A stretch of DNA of 64,000 nucleotides from Nannochloris sp. 'desiccata' (GCA_019044685.2 JAGTXX020000005.1:744001-808000); one strand, 5' to 3'. Shown: positions 22,176-34,222, counted from the first letter of the stretch. The notes: generated from the letters alone by a model not told the origin. Numbers and translations: made by a program.

Positions 22176-23437
22176 ATGGCAAATGTATCCTTGAGGGCTG
22201 TCTCCTTATTAAAGCGTGCAGGATATTTGAGCTGGCAATCAATTCGAGGGCGGCAAGCGGTAACTGGAAGAACTCCTTGCGTAGCCTCAATGACAACCAA
22301 TGCCGCTGCAATTCAACATCAATACATCCCCAATAAATACCCGGATAGTGAAGTATTGCTTGCTACAAGTGCGTGTTAGGATTCCAATGTGTTCGATACG
22401 ATTTTATGATGATTATTGTTCTGATCGCTACCTAATTTTATTTCTTCTATCTTGGGCAGCCCACCATGCATTCCTTATTCTAACATCAAATCTACCCATA
22501 TGCAGCATTCGCGAGTAAGGATCGTTGGGCAGAGCACCTCCGCCATGCTGGACTCATCGTCCGCCTCTCAGACGACCCAAACGACCTCAAAGATCTTAGT
22601 AAAGTAGAATTTGCCATCTGCTGGCAACCAGAAAAGTCGTTGCTAAGCCAGAAATGCCCAGATCTTAAGGCCATCCAGTCGATGGGAGCTGGTGTTGATA
22701 GCTTACTAACCGACCCGACACTCCCCCGCCATGTTCCTCTATTAAGAATAATTGATCCATTAATGGCTGAACGGATGGCAACATGGGTTTTATGGGGTGT
22801 AATTAACATTCAACGCAAATGCGACGCCTATTTTGAAGCTCAAAGGCATTCAAAATGGGATAAAAGTATAGAAAATTTTAGAAATATCGACAACGCAGAG
22901 CTCAGAGTTGGTGTCATGGGTGCTGGAGTGATGGGTGGCGCTGTAATAGATACTTTGAAGAAACTAGGGTACAATGTATCATCATGGACACGCCGTAAAC
23001 GTCAACTACAAGGTGTCACGTGCTTTTCTGGAAGAGAACAACTGAAAGAATTTGCTGGTAGAGTAGATGTTCTAGTTTGTTTACTGCCTCTAACTGCAGA
23101 CACAGCGGGGATTCTAAACAAAGAATTATTCAATGCAATGCAACATGGATCTGCTATGATTAATGCTGCTCGTGGAGGCCATGTACTAGATAAAGATCTT
23201 CTAGATGCTTTGGATTCTGGTCGACTTTCTTCTGCGGTTTTAGATGTATTTACCCAGGAGCCCTTACCAGAAGAATCTAGACTATGGAAGCATCCCAAAG
23301 TGAGAGTATTTCCTCATGTGAGTAGTATGACGAATATAGAGAGTGCTGTTAATCAGATGTTAGAGAATAGAGAACGAATTTTGGAGGGGTTGGCAGTGGC
23401 GCCAGAGTTGGTTGTTGATTGGGAGGCAGGGTATTAA
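22176..23437 (+). CDS. D-2-hydroxyacid dehydrogenase, GhrA type (glyoxylate/hydroxypyruvate reductase)
   Basis: Exons are 22176..22368 and 22506..23437 with a 137-base phase-1 intron (GTGCGT...ATGCAG), giving 374 aa. It reduces glyoxylate or hydroxypyruvate with NAD(P)H. The substrate domain has ICWQPEK and QSMGAGVDSL. The Rossmann core has GVMGAGVMGGAVIDTL, and SWTRRKR after strand 2 suggests NADP preference. Catalytic residues appear in order: Arg in NAARGG, Glu in QEPLPE, His in FPHVSS. The N-terminus from ATG 22176 is basic and Ser/Arg-rich (ANVSLRAVSLLKRAG), as expected for an organelle transit peptide; bacterial GhrA is about 312 aa, so the extension is extra. Without the intron the first exon would stop at ATSAC. 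Confidence 0.87.
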
Positions 23438-23724
23438 AATTAATTGAAAGTGGTGAAATTATCCTAGAGATGATGATTACTGCCTCTGTATTACGGTAAT
23501 ATATGTTGCTTGACGTAAATCGCAGTATGCAAATGTGTATGTTGCGAGCATTTTTTTTTCAAAATTTTCTTCCAATTCTTCAAAAAGTGTTGGCCACTCG
23601 CTTGTTGGTTAAGTTTAGAGGTCTCCGAAGAAATACATAACATATTTAAAAATTTGAAGTATTTCCAAACTCATAAATACTCTAGGAGGTTTTTAATCGG
23701 TGCATTGCGTTCTTATCTAGCAAG

Positions 23725-25113
23725 ATGGCGAGTGATGGTGAGAGAGTAGAAGATTGACATGTTCTCAGAAACGCCACTTTAAATTCTAAAATAGCCCTAG
23801 ATACATTATAATACATGCGATCTACTAGACCATTGACCCAAAATGTATTTTCTCCAACCTTACATTTTGCAGGAAGTCAGCCTGTGGAGTGGAACGGGGC
23901 GTTTCCATTCTTACCCTCTTGGCTTAGGCCAAAACCCTCTGAATCCTACGCCGATGCACGTACGTAGAGCATACTTCATTCGTTCGTCAATAAATTAATT
24001 GATTGAAAAGATGTACAGCATATTAATCGTAATTTATCCAATTTCTGTCCAGGTCACGGCCACAGTGGGCCTGCTGCTCATGAAGAAAATCACAACCAAC
24101 AGGAATCTGATCGCACAGGAGTATGGAATGGACCTGCACCTCGTGGATACGTCGCCAGACCTACCCATGCTGCTGATGAACCTGCCGACGCTCCAGTAGC
24201 CATCAAAGAAGCTGATTATGTCACACTGCCGGGCGGTGCTCACATGCCGTTGATTGGTCTTGGTACTTATGCACAGAGCAGTGCGGATGCTGTACGCAAC
24301 GCCCTGGCAGCAGGATATCGTCACATTGATTGTGCACCTATTTATGGAAATGAAGCGCTCGTTGGTGAAGGTTTACGCGATTTTTTAGCCCAAGAAGAAG
24401 GTGCTCGTGAACAGCTTTGGATTACTTCAAAAATTTGGAATGATTCTCATCGCCCTGCTGCTGTTCGTGCCTCTGCTGAGAAATCTATTGCTGATTTGGG
24501 TGCGAAATATCTTGATTTATTACTTATTCACTGGCCTGATGCGTTCAAACCTGGCACCGAAGAGGTCGATACAGAGGTAACGTTACAAGAGACATGGCAA
24601 GCAATGGAGGCGCTTGTTGAAGAAGGTCTCGTAAAGCACATTGGAGTATCTAATTTCAGTTTATCACAGGTAGAAGATGTACTCAGTTGGGCAAAGGTTA
24701 AACCTGTGGTGAATCAAATTGAATTACATCCTTTATTAGCTCAGCGTAAAATACTGGGCGTTTGTTCTCGTAAAGGTGTCCGCTGTGTTGGATATTCACC
24801 TCTGGGCCACTCTAAAAATGATTTATTAGAGCATCCTGAAGTTGTAAGAGTTGCTTCAGAAGTGGGCAAGGCTCCTGCTCAAGTGCTGTTGCGTTGGAAT
24901 GTACAGAGAGGTGTTGCTGTCATCCCTAAAGCGGGGAGTGAACCTCACATGAAGGAAAACATCGCTGGGCTGTGTGAATGGAGGCTGAGTTGGGATCAAA
25001 AGGCAGCTTTAGATGCATTAAATTCCGGTAAACGGTTTGTGGATATGCCCTGGCATCAATGGGCAGATGATGAAGAAGGTGGAGCGGTTAAACCCAGTAC
25101 CGTTTTATTATAA
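23725..25113 (+). CDS. Aldo-keto reductase with N-terminal extension
   Basis: Exons are 23725..23737, 23873..23959 and 24053..25113, giving 386 aa. Introns are 135 and 93 bases (GTGAGA...TTGCAG and GTACGT...GTCCAG), both phase 1. The first exon is only 13 bases (MASD plus one base). The AKR core starts about residue 80 (YVTLPGGAHMPLIGLGTY). The catalytic tetrad is visible: Asp in HIDCAPIYGNE, Tyr in the same segment, Lys in WITSKIWND, His in LLLIHWPD. Cofactor contacts appear in VIPKAGSEPHMKEN. About 80 residues before the core are hydrophilic (GHSGPAAHEENHNQQESD) with no transit-peptide character, an unusual extension for an enzyme normally about 310-330 aa. Substrate unknown; NADPH dependence is inferred from the family. 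Confidence 0.88.
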
Positions 25114-25522
25114 TTTTTTTTATACTATTTTTCTTTACACAGGGTTTCCAACGCCCGGACAATATTATATACAGTTTATTTGATGTAACCAGACACTACT
25201 GCATACGTTTCTTCCCAGCAAAAGGACCTTTTCGGAAAAGAGTCCACTTTTTATGCAACCTACCATGGCAGCCTGAAGCTAGCTGGTCAGTGAAATGCCA
25301 TTGGTTTCGCAGGACAGCCAGCTAGGTTAAGGTTTGCTTCCGCAATTAGCCCTCATCAGACGAAATACGTTGATTTGCATATTATTTACTAAATTTACCC
25401 GTAAATAGACTGGGGAGGTATTAAAAAGCTGTTGCATGAACTCTGCATTTTATGAAAACATGCTTTAAAAACACTAACAAGAAAATTTAAATATTTGAGC
25501 TGAGATTTGGTTTAAATAAATA
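25114..25522. other. Intergenic AKR / NIN-like gene
   Basis: About 410 bases with the AKR 3' flank and the NIN-like gene 5' flank. I see no coding sequence or site that I can name. Confidence 0.5.
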
Positions 25523-27892
25523 ATGATAGAAAAGATGGATTTACAGCGGAAGCTGGCTCGCACTGTGCTTGGTTTTCAGGACAGCTACTTGGCTCGAGAC
25601 AATTCTCCGGTCGGCCTCCTTTGCCAGGTAGGTAAAAGGTTCTTGGAGCTTTTGAACGGCGTTTATAGATAATAGACAACATTTAAAAGTGGTGCTTGTG
25701 CCTGTTTATTTACTTTATATTAGGTAATCTCGGATCTGATCAGCAATTTCTTTCTGTTCCCGCTTGCTGCTGCAGGTATGGATGCCTGAAGAGACTCTTG
25801 AAGGCGCTTTAGAGTTAAAAACAAAGGTAAGGAATATATTTGCCGTTTTCTAAGCTGTCTACCAAATTATAATACAAACCATCTCACTTTCCTTACCTCT
25901 TTACAGGGCATGCCGTTTTGTGTTGCCGGTATGGGCGACCTTCTTGCCCTCTTTCGTTGCATCTCCTGCCGCTTTAATTTCGGCACAGACCCTTATAAAC
26001 CAGAAATATTAGGCGCTCCAGGACGTGTCTACTCCTCTGGAAAGCCAGAACTCGCTTGCAATGTCCAGCAATATTCTAGAGAGTCTTACCTCCGAAGAGC
26101 TGAAGCGGAGCAATGCAGAGTCCAATCTTCAATGCTCTTGCCAGTATTTTCAATCCCTCCTGGCAAGAACAGCCATGCTACTGTTGCATTAGGTGTTGTA
26201 GAAGTTGTTCAAACCTCTGATGATATGGATTTCTTGCCTGTAGCTTGTTTATTAGGCAATGTACTAATTAGATGTGGTCTGTATACATCGACGATAGAAG
26301 AAGTAAAATCTCGAATGCCTACTGCAGCCACTAATTTACAATTACCCAATCATACCGGATTGTTAGAAGACGTTATCAACGGTGGTGGGAACGACAGTAG
26401 CGATATAGGCGAGGTTGGATCCGCTGATGGCGATGGTGGAGATCAGCAACAGCGGAAGGGGCAAAGTAGCAATGGTCGGTATGAGAGGAGGAGCGGTGGT
26501 GCGGGCGGTGGTACAGAAGAACAAGGCGCCTCTGCTGACGTTAATATGCGTGGCAGTGATGGAGATGAGCTTGATAATGACTCTGATGAGGATGACAACG
26601 ACGAGGGGGACGATTACGAGCCTGGTAGACCTTCATTAAAAGAAGGACAACGAAGAAAATCTCTTGATATTACCCGGGGTGGTCTACGAAAAAATACTTC
26701 TGCAGGTACAAATAATAGCAATGGTAAATCTAATAGACACGGTGGTAGAAATGCTAAATCTGGTGTTAAATTAACTTTAGCTGACCTTCAAGGCCAATTT
26801 GGTGTGGGATTAAAAGAAGCAGCCAACCAACTCGGTGTGTGTACTACCACACTAAAACGAGCCTGTCGGCGTCATGGTATTCAACGCTGGCCACGTCGTG
26901 CATTACAAAAAGTCTCCCGTACATTAGATGAAATGGAACGGAGAGGTACTATTCAAAATAGTATGGTAGAGGCTGTCCCCATGGGATCATTAATGCATCC
27001 TACCACAGGTCAATTTATGATTCCACCACCGCCTCTGCCACCGATGTCGTTGCCATATGATGAGATGCCTGTAGATTTACGTTGGGCTGCACTGGCGAAT
27101 ATGATTCCTAAACTACACGGTGGTGCTGGTGCATTTACTATCCAAACTGGTGCTGCTGGTGGAATACCAATACCAATGCCTTCTCCATCTGACTTTAGTT
27201 TGGAAGGGGCTGTGACCGTGACGCATGGTGGTGGTATCGGTGGCGGCAATGATGGAAATGGTAAAAATAATAATATTATGAACCACAGTGGTGGTAATAA
27301 AGGGAATGCAGTGACTGCTGGTACTGGAATGACGAGTGGCTGGGAGCAGGTTGGCACAGCAGCTGCTGCACAAGCAGCAGCAGCACAACAACAAGAGGCC
27401 GCAGCTCGGAAGCCTCAGCATCTTGCCGGCATTGTACCTGCAGCGCCTCCAGTACAAATTCTTCCTGCATTCTTATGCAATACTTCTTATGATTCTCCTT
27501 TTGACAACCTTCCTCAAGCTCCGATCCTACAGTTACCTGGTGGGGGAGAGGGTGGAGCTGCTGCTCCATCTGAAGGACCTGGAATGTCTTTGCCTTTTAG
27601 TCATATGTCACTCCCTTCATTTGGACCGTCGTTTATGATGCCGTCATCATTCATGGGGCACGATGGTATGATGCCATCACGTGCTTCTGGTGGAAATATG
27701 AATACTACTGCTGCAGCGCCAATTGGCGGTCTCGGTGGTGGCCAGCGTGGTGCAGCAATGGATGATGTTGGCTTGTTAGATTCTACAATATTAGAGTTGA
27801 TGTTAGCTGAAGATAGTAGAACTTTGGTTGGTGCATCGGACGAAGAGCTGAAAAGGATGTTTCCTGGTCCAGCGCAAGCACAGCCGTTGTGA
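25523..27892 (+). CDS. NIN-like protein (NLP/NIT2-type RWP-RK transcription factor)
   Basis: Exons are 25523..25627, 25776..25826 and 25907..27892, with introns of 148 and 80 bases, all phase 0. The product is 713 aa, or 709 from the ATG at 25535. The first two exons and the start of the third form the GAF-like N-terminal region of NLPs: LLCQVWMPEE, then LGAPGRVYSSGKPELACNV and SSMLLPVFSIPP, ALGVVEVVQTSDD (the nitrate-responsive domain in plants). An acidic, Gly-rich linker follows (DELDNDSDEDDNDEGDDYEPG). The RWP-RK DNA-binding domain spans about residues 335-395 (KEAANQLGVCTTTLKRACRRHGIQRWPRR). The last motif residue is Ala where most have Lys (RWPRRA, not RWPxRK). The C-terminal 300 residues are Gly/Pro/Met/Gln low complexity with no PB1 domain, as in Chlamydomonas NIT2. 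Role: probably transcription of nitrate-assimilation genes. Confidence 0.9.
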
Positions 27893-28349
27893 ATTCCAAA
27901 ATCAAGTGATGATACTCACCACAAGAAAATAAAATTATACACTCTCTCTCCTTTAATTTTTCTTTTCGCAATTACCCTTGCTTTCTTTGATATGTTTTTT
28001 TTTATTCTTTATTTTGCCTTGCATTGGTTCTGAAGAGCAAGTCCTTTGCATCACCATGTATACATTTCTTTCCTTCGCTTTCTTCTTCTTTCCCGCGTTC
28101 CATGCGTTGATGGCACCTCTACACATTCTCTACAAATATAAATAACGACCCTACTCTCTATTCAACTCTCTGTATCTTTCTGCTAGCTTTCAAAACTTGC
28201 TTCATTACATACATACAGATTCTGGCATAACATCAGCAATAAAATAAAAGAAAAGTCAATAATTACAACGTTCTTTTCCCCCTAAGCAAGTAATGTAAAA
28301 CCCAAACCAAAATAATATTTAATCATTTAGTTACTTGGGATATTATTTA
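27893..28349. other. Convergent 3' flanks
   Basis: About 457 bases of T-rich sequence between the convergent NIN-like and RP2/clathrin genes. It likely contains both 3' UTRs. No gene seen. Confidence 0.5.
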
Positions 28350-29532
28350 CTAGTTGCCGGTGGTGCCAGTCCCCTTTTCTTTGCATGCAAATAAAACAGA
28401 TTTGAATCGAGATAAATCAATGCCGCCGGGTCTCGCTGCATTGAAATCCACCATACTGATCGCCTTTTCCCACACAGACTCACCTTCTGGACCAGCTTCA
28501 GTTGATCCACGCCTGGCAAGCTCATCACGACCTTGGGCGATGCGAGCATCTCTTGAGGAATTACGTTTTTCATAAAATTCTTCAAGATAACGAGCTGCAG
28601 CAGCCTGTGCAGCTGCTCTTTTCTCAGCTTCTTCACGTGATTGAGCTGATAAACGTTCTTGAAGTTGATCTCTGGCTACTTCAGTTGAAGGCGGTTCGTA
28701 ATCATACCCAGCAGCGTCGGCAGCAGAAGAATTTTGAGTAGTAGTTCCTTCGGTAGCCCCAGTGTTGTTGTTATTGTTATTGCCATTTTCAGATGGAAAG
28801 ACGGCCTTTAATGGGTCCAAAGATGCATTTTGTAAACCATTAGAGATATCTTCGACAGCAACAGTAGTAACAACCGGAGCAGCTGCAACTGGGCCAGGGA
28901 CGGGATTTTCAGCAGGGCCATCAGCACCCTCAACTGTTACCTCCCAAGGCTCAGCTGCATCTTCATTCAGCACAAAATTGGGTGGCTGGTCATTGACTGC
29001 ACTTGCGTCGTAGATTTTATTCCATTGATTCTTGGTAGGGTCCAAATTCGCTGAAGCAAAATGAGCATTGAGACCGGCGTAGGCACCGCTCCAACAAGAA
29101 ACTTTGATGGAAGAGCAGCCAGAGATAGTAGGCACAGTAGCGCAGTAGAGACCAAATGCACAATCAGTGCATCCTTTAACCTGGAATTGTTGGCATGCAA
29201 CTGCAACGTTGCAATTTTGGCAAGAATCGAAAATTGCTGGGCCGTCAACGGGCCCAATGAAGATCTGGCAGTTGACGCAGTTGGTAACGTCGACTTCAGA
29301 GGTATAATCCAATAGATATACACTACAGTCTGTCAGGTCACGCAGACTAAAACTCTCTCTGCGGGTTGAATAACAGGGATCAAGGAGTTTCGTGTTGAGT
29401 GGAAATTTAATTATACCGCGTTGTTAAAGGATACGAAATGATCATCCAAGCTGCAACTTACCCATTAATAGAACCTGGATTTTTGATCAGAGTTTCTCCC
29501 TGAATCCCTGCAAACTGCAGCGAGTCGGCCAT
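28350..29532 (-). CDS. RP2-type TBCC domain fused to clathrin light-chain tail
   Basis: Exons on the minus strand are 29532..29462 and 29358..28350 with a 103-base phase-2 intron (GTAAGT...CCGCAG), giving 359 aa. Residues about 1-150 match RP2: LIKNPGSING, then LTDCSVYLLDY, VTNCVNCQIFIGPVDG, VAVACQQF, FGLYCATVPTISG and NQWNKIYD. RP2 is a GAP for ARL3 that works through an Arg in ACQQFR; here the position is Gln (ACQQFQ), so GAP activity is unlikely. There is no MGC acylation start. After a low-complexity linker, residues about 235-359 look like a clathrin light chain C-terminus: a charged helix RYLEEFYEKR, SVWEKAISMVDFN, then DLSRFKSVLF, matching WERV...CDFN...DVSRMRSVL of animal light chains. 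I infer a clathrin-coat subunit with a beta-helical TBCC head. Confidence 0.85.
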
Positions 29533-30169
29533 CTTTGTCTCTCCTATAATAATCTGAGTTACTTTGTTTGCACCGATCTACAAGGATAACGCAGATGGAT
29601 TGCGAACGGACAAGGAACCGAAAAATAGTTGTTATGAAGCGAACAATGCTTCGCACAGGGTCCAAGACTTAGAAGAGCAAACTTTTGCTGAATCTGACTG
29701 AAAGTGAAATGAAATCGCCGCATGCTTTGGTAGCACCATGTTCCATTGGGATGGAATGTGGAGGTGGCATTGATGATAAAGTGCAAATATTAGCTTATTA
29801 GTACCATCATCGTTGAAATCGGGCACCTGGACTCTCTTACTATAATTTGAAGGTGTTGTGCATCCTGCCCTGGTGTTGAGGGCGTAACGGCTTTGGCAAT
29901 TTTTACTAGGGACACCGTTGCCGTCTGTCCTCAAGAGGGTGCCAAAACGTCACTAGGTCATTCTTGTCATTTACAAAGGTAATAGCATAGCCTTCTTCAG
30001 GTTTTACTTCCTTGGGTACCAGATTTACACAAGCCTTGTCAATAAGGACCTCTGCAAAGCTAGATACGCCTCAAACTTTTCGCACATACACTTGATTAGC
30101 GTATTGTTTACTACCAAATGGTTTCTATATGGCTTTTGTGACAAGTAACTGCCCAAAAAGGCCAAAATC
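29533..30169. other. Intergenic before transposon island
   Basis: About 640 bases. Apart from the possible exon at 29906..30051 I see no gene. It includes the promoter side of the RP2/clathrin gene. Confidence 0.45.
29906..30051 (-). pseudogene. Possible orphan exon or gene fragment
   Basis: After a good acceptor (TTTGCAG at 30052) there are 48 open codons to a TAG at 29906, including NLVPKEVKPEEGYAITFV and DLVTFWHPLEDRR, which read like a folded protein rather than random sequence. The frame upstream of the acceptor has a stop, so a donor exon would have to lie in or beyond the LINE fragment. I recognise no family. It could be the remains of a gene cut by the transposon island. Confidence 0.3.
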
Positions 30170-30788
30170 GATTGAGGATCTTACATGTGGCCCAGTCCCA
30201 CCGCCCTGGTGAGAGAGTCAAGTGACTCGCAGGCTTCCCTATAACATGGGAATGTATAAAAAGTAGAAAAAAGACAAGAGTCTAGAATTGAGGTTAGCCA
30301 ACCCAATAACAAAAGCATGGGGCGGTGAATATGCAAAACGCCACCAACCACCATACCTGGCGGTAATGAGCAAAAGGCAAAACCCTACATTGTAACTCAG
30401 GAAAAGTGATGGATAACCAGAGATACTTTGATAACCCATCAATAACAAATGTAAAGTTCAAAAATACAAATTATTCTTGACGAGAGATAACCCAGGTCCG
30501 TCTTTCAGGATCTGGGTGGAAGAATGGGTGATCCAGTGGCACCACAGAGAGCCATTGGGAGGGAAGAGTTTTGATAGCAATAAAATCTGTCAAGCACCCC
30601 CAAAATTCAGTCAGAGCAACTGCGCCGACTGAAGTAATCATTTCTGGCCCTGGGGGCATAGGAGGCCTGTGTCTAGAACCAGCAGCTCTCGACGACCTTC
30701 GTGGCTGACGCTTGCGTTGTTGTGCTTTAAGAGCACGATCAGTCGAAATCTGAGCTGAGATTTTTACATATAGCCCGACCCACCTCAC
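30170..30788 (-). mobile_element. 5'-truncated LINE copy (3' end of ORF2 plus 3' UTR)
   Basis: An open frame at 30788..30471 (minus) matches the last part of the LINE ORF2 next door: HRPPMPPGPEMI against HRPPMAPGPAMI, and PLDHPFFHPDPERRTWVISRQE-like against the paralogous NHPFLHPDSTRSHWV. It is followed by a roughly 300-base 3' UTR (30170..30470) that recurs at 44008 and 45152. 5' truncation is typical of target-primed reverse transcription. It differs enough from the neighbouring element to be a separate subfamily. Confidence 0.85.
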
Positions 30789-31089
30789 CGGTGAGCTGCC
30801 GCCGTCAACGAGACAACGTCAATGGACCAGAAATGTATAGATAAGGAGAGAGCAGCATCAAAATGGGAAAAGGAGGATGGAAAACAAGGAGAAGAAGGGA
30901 ACTGCACATCGATACTATAAGCCAAAGGACACCGGTGTCCCAGGGGATCGCAAAACGCCACCAGACATGACCTCTAACCCACAGCCGTCATCGACAATGA
31001 AGCCCCACACCTTGCTGAGAACTTAACTAATCATGTAAAATGATGAATGGAAAGAAAGAAAGAAAGAGAAAAAAGAGTCTGAACACTAT

Positions 31090-34000
31090 TTATTCATAAG
31101 AAGAGACGACCCAATGAGATCTAGTACTATCAGGGTGCAAAAAGGGGTGGTTGAGGGGAACCACCTGTAACCAAGCAGGCGGTAAGACACCAAGAGAAGC
31201 AATTTCAGTAAGGCCAGACCAGAATTCAGCCAAGACAACTTGACTGACTGAAGCTATCATTGCAGGTCCAGGAGCCATAGGAGGACGGTGGATAGAGCCA
31301 GTAGTACGAGAGGAGCGAGCACGACCTCTACCGCCGCCTCTGCGACGAGCAGCTGAAACAGTAGCATGCTGAAGTTTAAGAACCCGGTCAAACCAATTCT
31401 TGCGCCCTGATTCGCAGGCAGCAAGTAATTTGATTGCTACAATGTCCCAAATACCTTGATGAAGCCTAGGGTGTGGCCTAATACCCATCCAAATATGACG
31501 GCGCTGCAGTAACCCAGGTGTTGGAATAGAAAAGTCATCACACAATTGCTGTTGCACCGCGAGCCATGTTGGCTGTACAATAGCACACTGGTGATAGAGA
31601 TGGATACGGGTAGGTCCAATTGCAAGTCCGCAGCCACACTGGCGTGACTGTAGAAGAGGGAGGCTGTCAGCAGTAGGAATGCCATTAAGAACCAACCGCC
31701 AAAGCACTTCAAGGCTGCGGCCATCACAGGGGCGAGACCACATTCTGGAGAGCAGGCGTTGTACAGCACCTGGAGAAGGCTCAGTAGTGGGAGATACCAG
31801 TACCGAGAAGGAGCTCATAGGTGCTACCTGAGGAGCGGGGCGACTAGCAAGTTGGAGGATAGTGCCAACTTTCACTTGGAAAGATGCCAAGTTAATAGTG
31901 CGGCGGCCAATCCTCCATCCCATGCAAGAAATCAGCATTTCGGCAGCAGCAGCAGATGTAGAAGATGCTTCAGCAATAGCAGCAGCTGTTGTGGATGCAC
32001 CAGCCATCTCTACAGTGGAGCCGTCGTATAAAACAACTGGCGGCGTAACAGTAGTGATGGGCTGGAGAGGGGTGCCCTGAGCAGCTTCCAGCCATCCTTC
32101 AGGAAGAAGAGTACACACATGGTGTATTGCTACATCGACGTATAACTTGAGATCAGAAAGAGAGCGAGTAGTAGCAGCTACATGTGGAGAAATGGGAGAG
32201 AGGATGCCATGTTGGCCAGGGAATTTCAGAAACTGCCTTCGCTGCTCATATTGACCAGGAGCCCAAGTCTCCAGATCCAATCTTAGGCGCAGCAAATCTC
32301 CGAAAGTAATAATAGCAGGGCAGGCAATAGTCCCAAGATTAGGGCATCGTTGGCTGTGCTCCAAGGCGACGGCTCCGTTATCCAACAACAAAGGGTTACT
32401 CCAGAGAGGGAGAGCAGCACACCAAGGACCAGCTGGCACTGGAGCAACGATTGAAGGACGCGGTAAAGCTCTGAGCGCAGAGCACAATCTCTCAAGAACA
32501 ACAGGAACCTCTGCGACACCTAGATGAGCAGCGAGGCTAGTGGCAGGGCGAGTCAACAGGACCAGCTGAGGACATGGGAAAGGCACAGCGACACCATATT
32601 GTCCAGGATCGCTTTTGACTGTGGATAGAAGGTGCGAGAGAACAGATCGAGCTACGCGTATCCATGGTGTAGTGGCAGAACCAGTAATCAGGCGCAAGGC
32701 CCACCAAGCTATTCTAGAGTTGACGTGCTCAGGCAACGGAAGCAGTCCAAGACCACCAAAGCGAGGGTGAGCAGGCATCAGAGCTCTGGAGATTCCTGAA
32801 AACCTTCTTTGGCTGGGACCCGATGAGGTAGAGATCCATGGGGGTAGCCGGAGGCAGATATCGCGATCTACAGCTGCAGGAAGCAGCCGCTCAAGGTAGT
32901 GGAGGTCACGACCCTCAGGCAACCCAGTGAATTGAGCAAAGTATAAAATCTTGGAAAGGGCATAGCTATTGATAGCAAATGCTCTGCCAAAGGAAGAGAG
33001 TTTGCATTTAACAATCATATCCACTTTAGAGTGCACTCGCGTTAGCAACTCCACCCAGTCCACCGAGATCGCTCCCGTGAATTGAGAGAATGTCAAGCCC
33101 AACGCTGTGACAGAAGAGACTACTGGCAAACCGTGAATAGACTCAGGTAGAGGCTGCTCTGGAGGAGTGCCTAGGAAGAGAAGACGTGTCTTGGCAGGCT
33201 GCAAGTGCTGGCCAGAGGCTTGGGCAAAAATGGTCATAGCATCGAGGAAGGCAGGGATGTCTTCAGGGCCATTCAGCAACACTTTGGTGTCATCAGCGTG
33301 TTGTAATGCAGTAAGAGTCTCATCATCAATCTCGACACCAAAGCCTTTCTCTCTCAGCCACATCAAAGCTGCTTGAGCAACTAGGAGGTAGAGCGGCGGA
33401 GAGAGCGGACAGCCCTGTCTGGCTCCAGCGAGAAGAAGACGATAATCAGAGAGATAGCCATCAATAATGGCAGCAGAGCGAGTGTCAGTAAGCAATAGCT
33501 TCATCCACGAAACAAAATCTTCACCAAGTCCCATTTTGAGGGCTAAAGCAGACAAGAAGTTGCGATCGAGGGTGTCGTATGCTTTGCGGAAATCACAAAA
33601 GACCATGAGAGCAGAGCGATGATGCTGCTGGAGCCAAGCGGGCAGGAACTGCATTAGCATAGCCGTATCTCCTATGTGCCGCCCTCTTAAGAACGCCGTT
33701 TGCACCGGATCGATGATTGTCGGGAGGACGGCACCGAGGCGGGAGCCCAAAGCGCGAGTGAGGACGCGATAATCAGTACCAGTCAGGGAAATAGGGCGAG
33801 TATTTGCAATTAATAGACTATTTCCTGGTTTAGGAATAGAGGTAATGACACTTTTAAGGAAAGAACGGGGCGCTGAGCCGGACTTACCTATGGCGGTGAA
33901 CACGCGTGAAAAAAGTGGGGCAAAACCCCGCCTAAAAGTCTTGTACAGCTTCATAGGGATACCATCTGGACCAGAAGCCGTATGAGGGCTGCATTTACGT

Positions 34001-34222
34001 AGCGTACTCAGAATTTCAGCTTCAGTAACATCAGACGAGCCTAGTTGTTGCACTGTCTGGGGTTGTAGCTGAGGCACTCCTTGAGCCTCAACAGCAGCTA
34101 GAACGGCAGTTTGAGCAGCCGCTGTGGTAGTAGGAGCAGCAGAGATACCAGCCCAGTAATCAATGACTACATTAGCACAACGAGCAGCAGAAGTTTGGAG
34201 AGTACCAGAGCTATCAAGCAGA
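31090..34222 (-). CDS. LINE ORF2, reverse transcriptase part
   Basis: C-terminal two-thirds of ORF2. Reverse transcriptase blocks in order: SGPDGIPMKLYK, NTRPISLTGTDYRVL, TAFLRGRHIGDTAM, FCDFRKAYDTLDR, GARQGCPLSPPLYLL and the catalytic ALQHADDTKVLL (HADD in place of the common YADD/FADD). A CCHC-like cysteine-histidine motif (CGCGLAIGPTRIHLYHQC) is near the C-terminus, as in R1/I/Jockey-group LINEs. No clear RNase H domain is seen. The frame is open to the insertion point at 34222. Confidence 0.92.
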
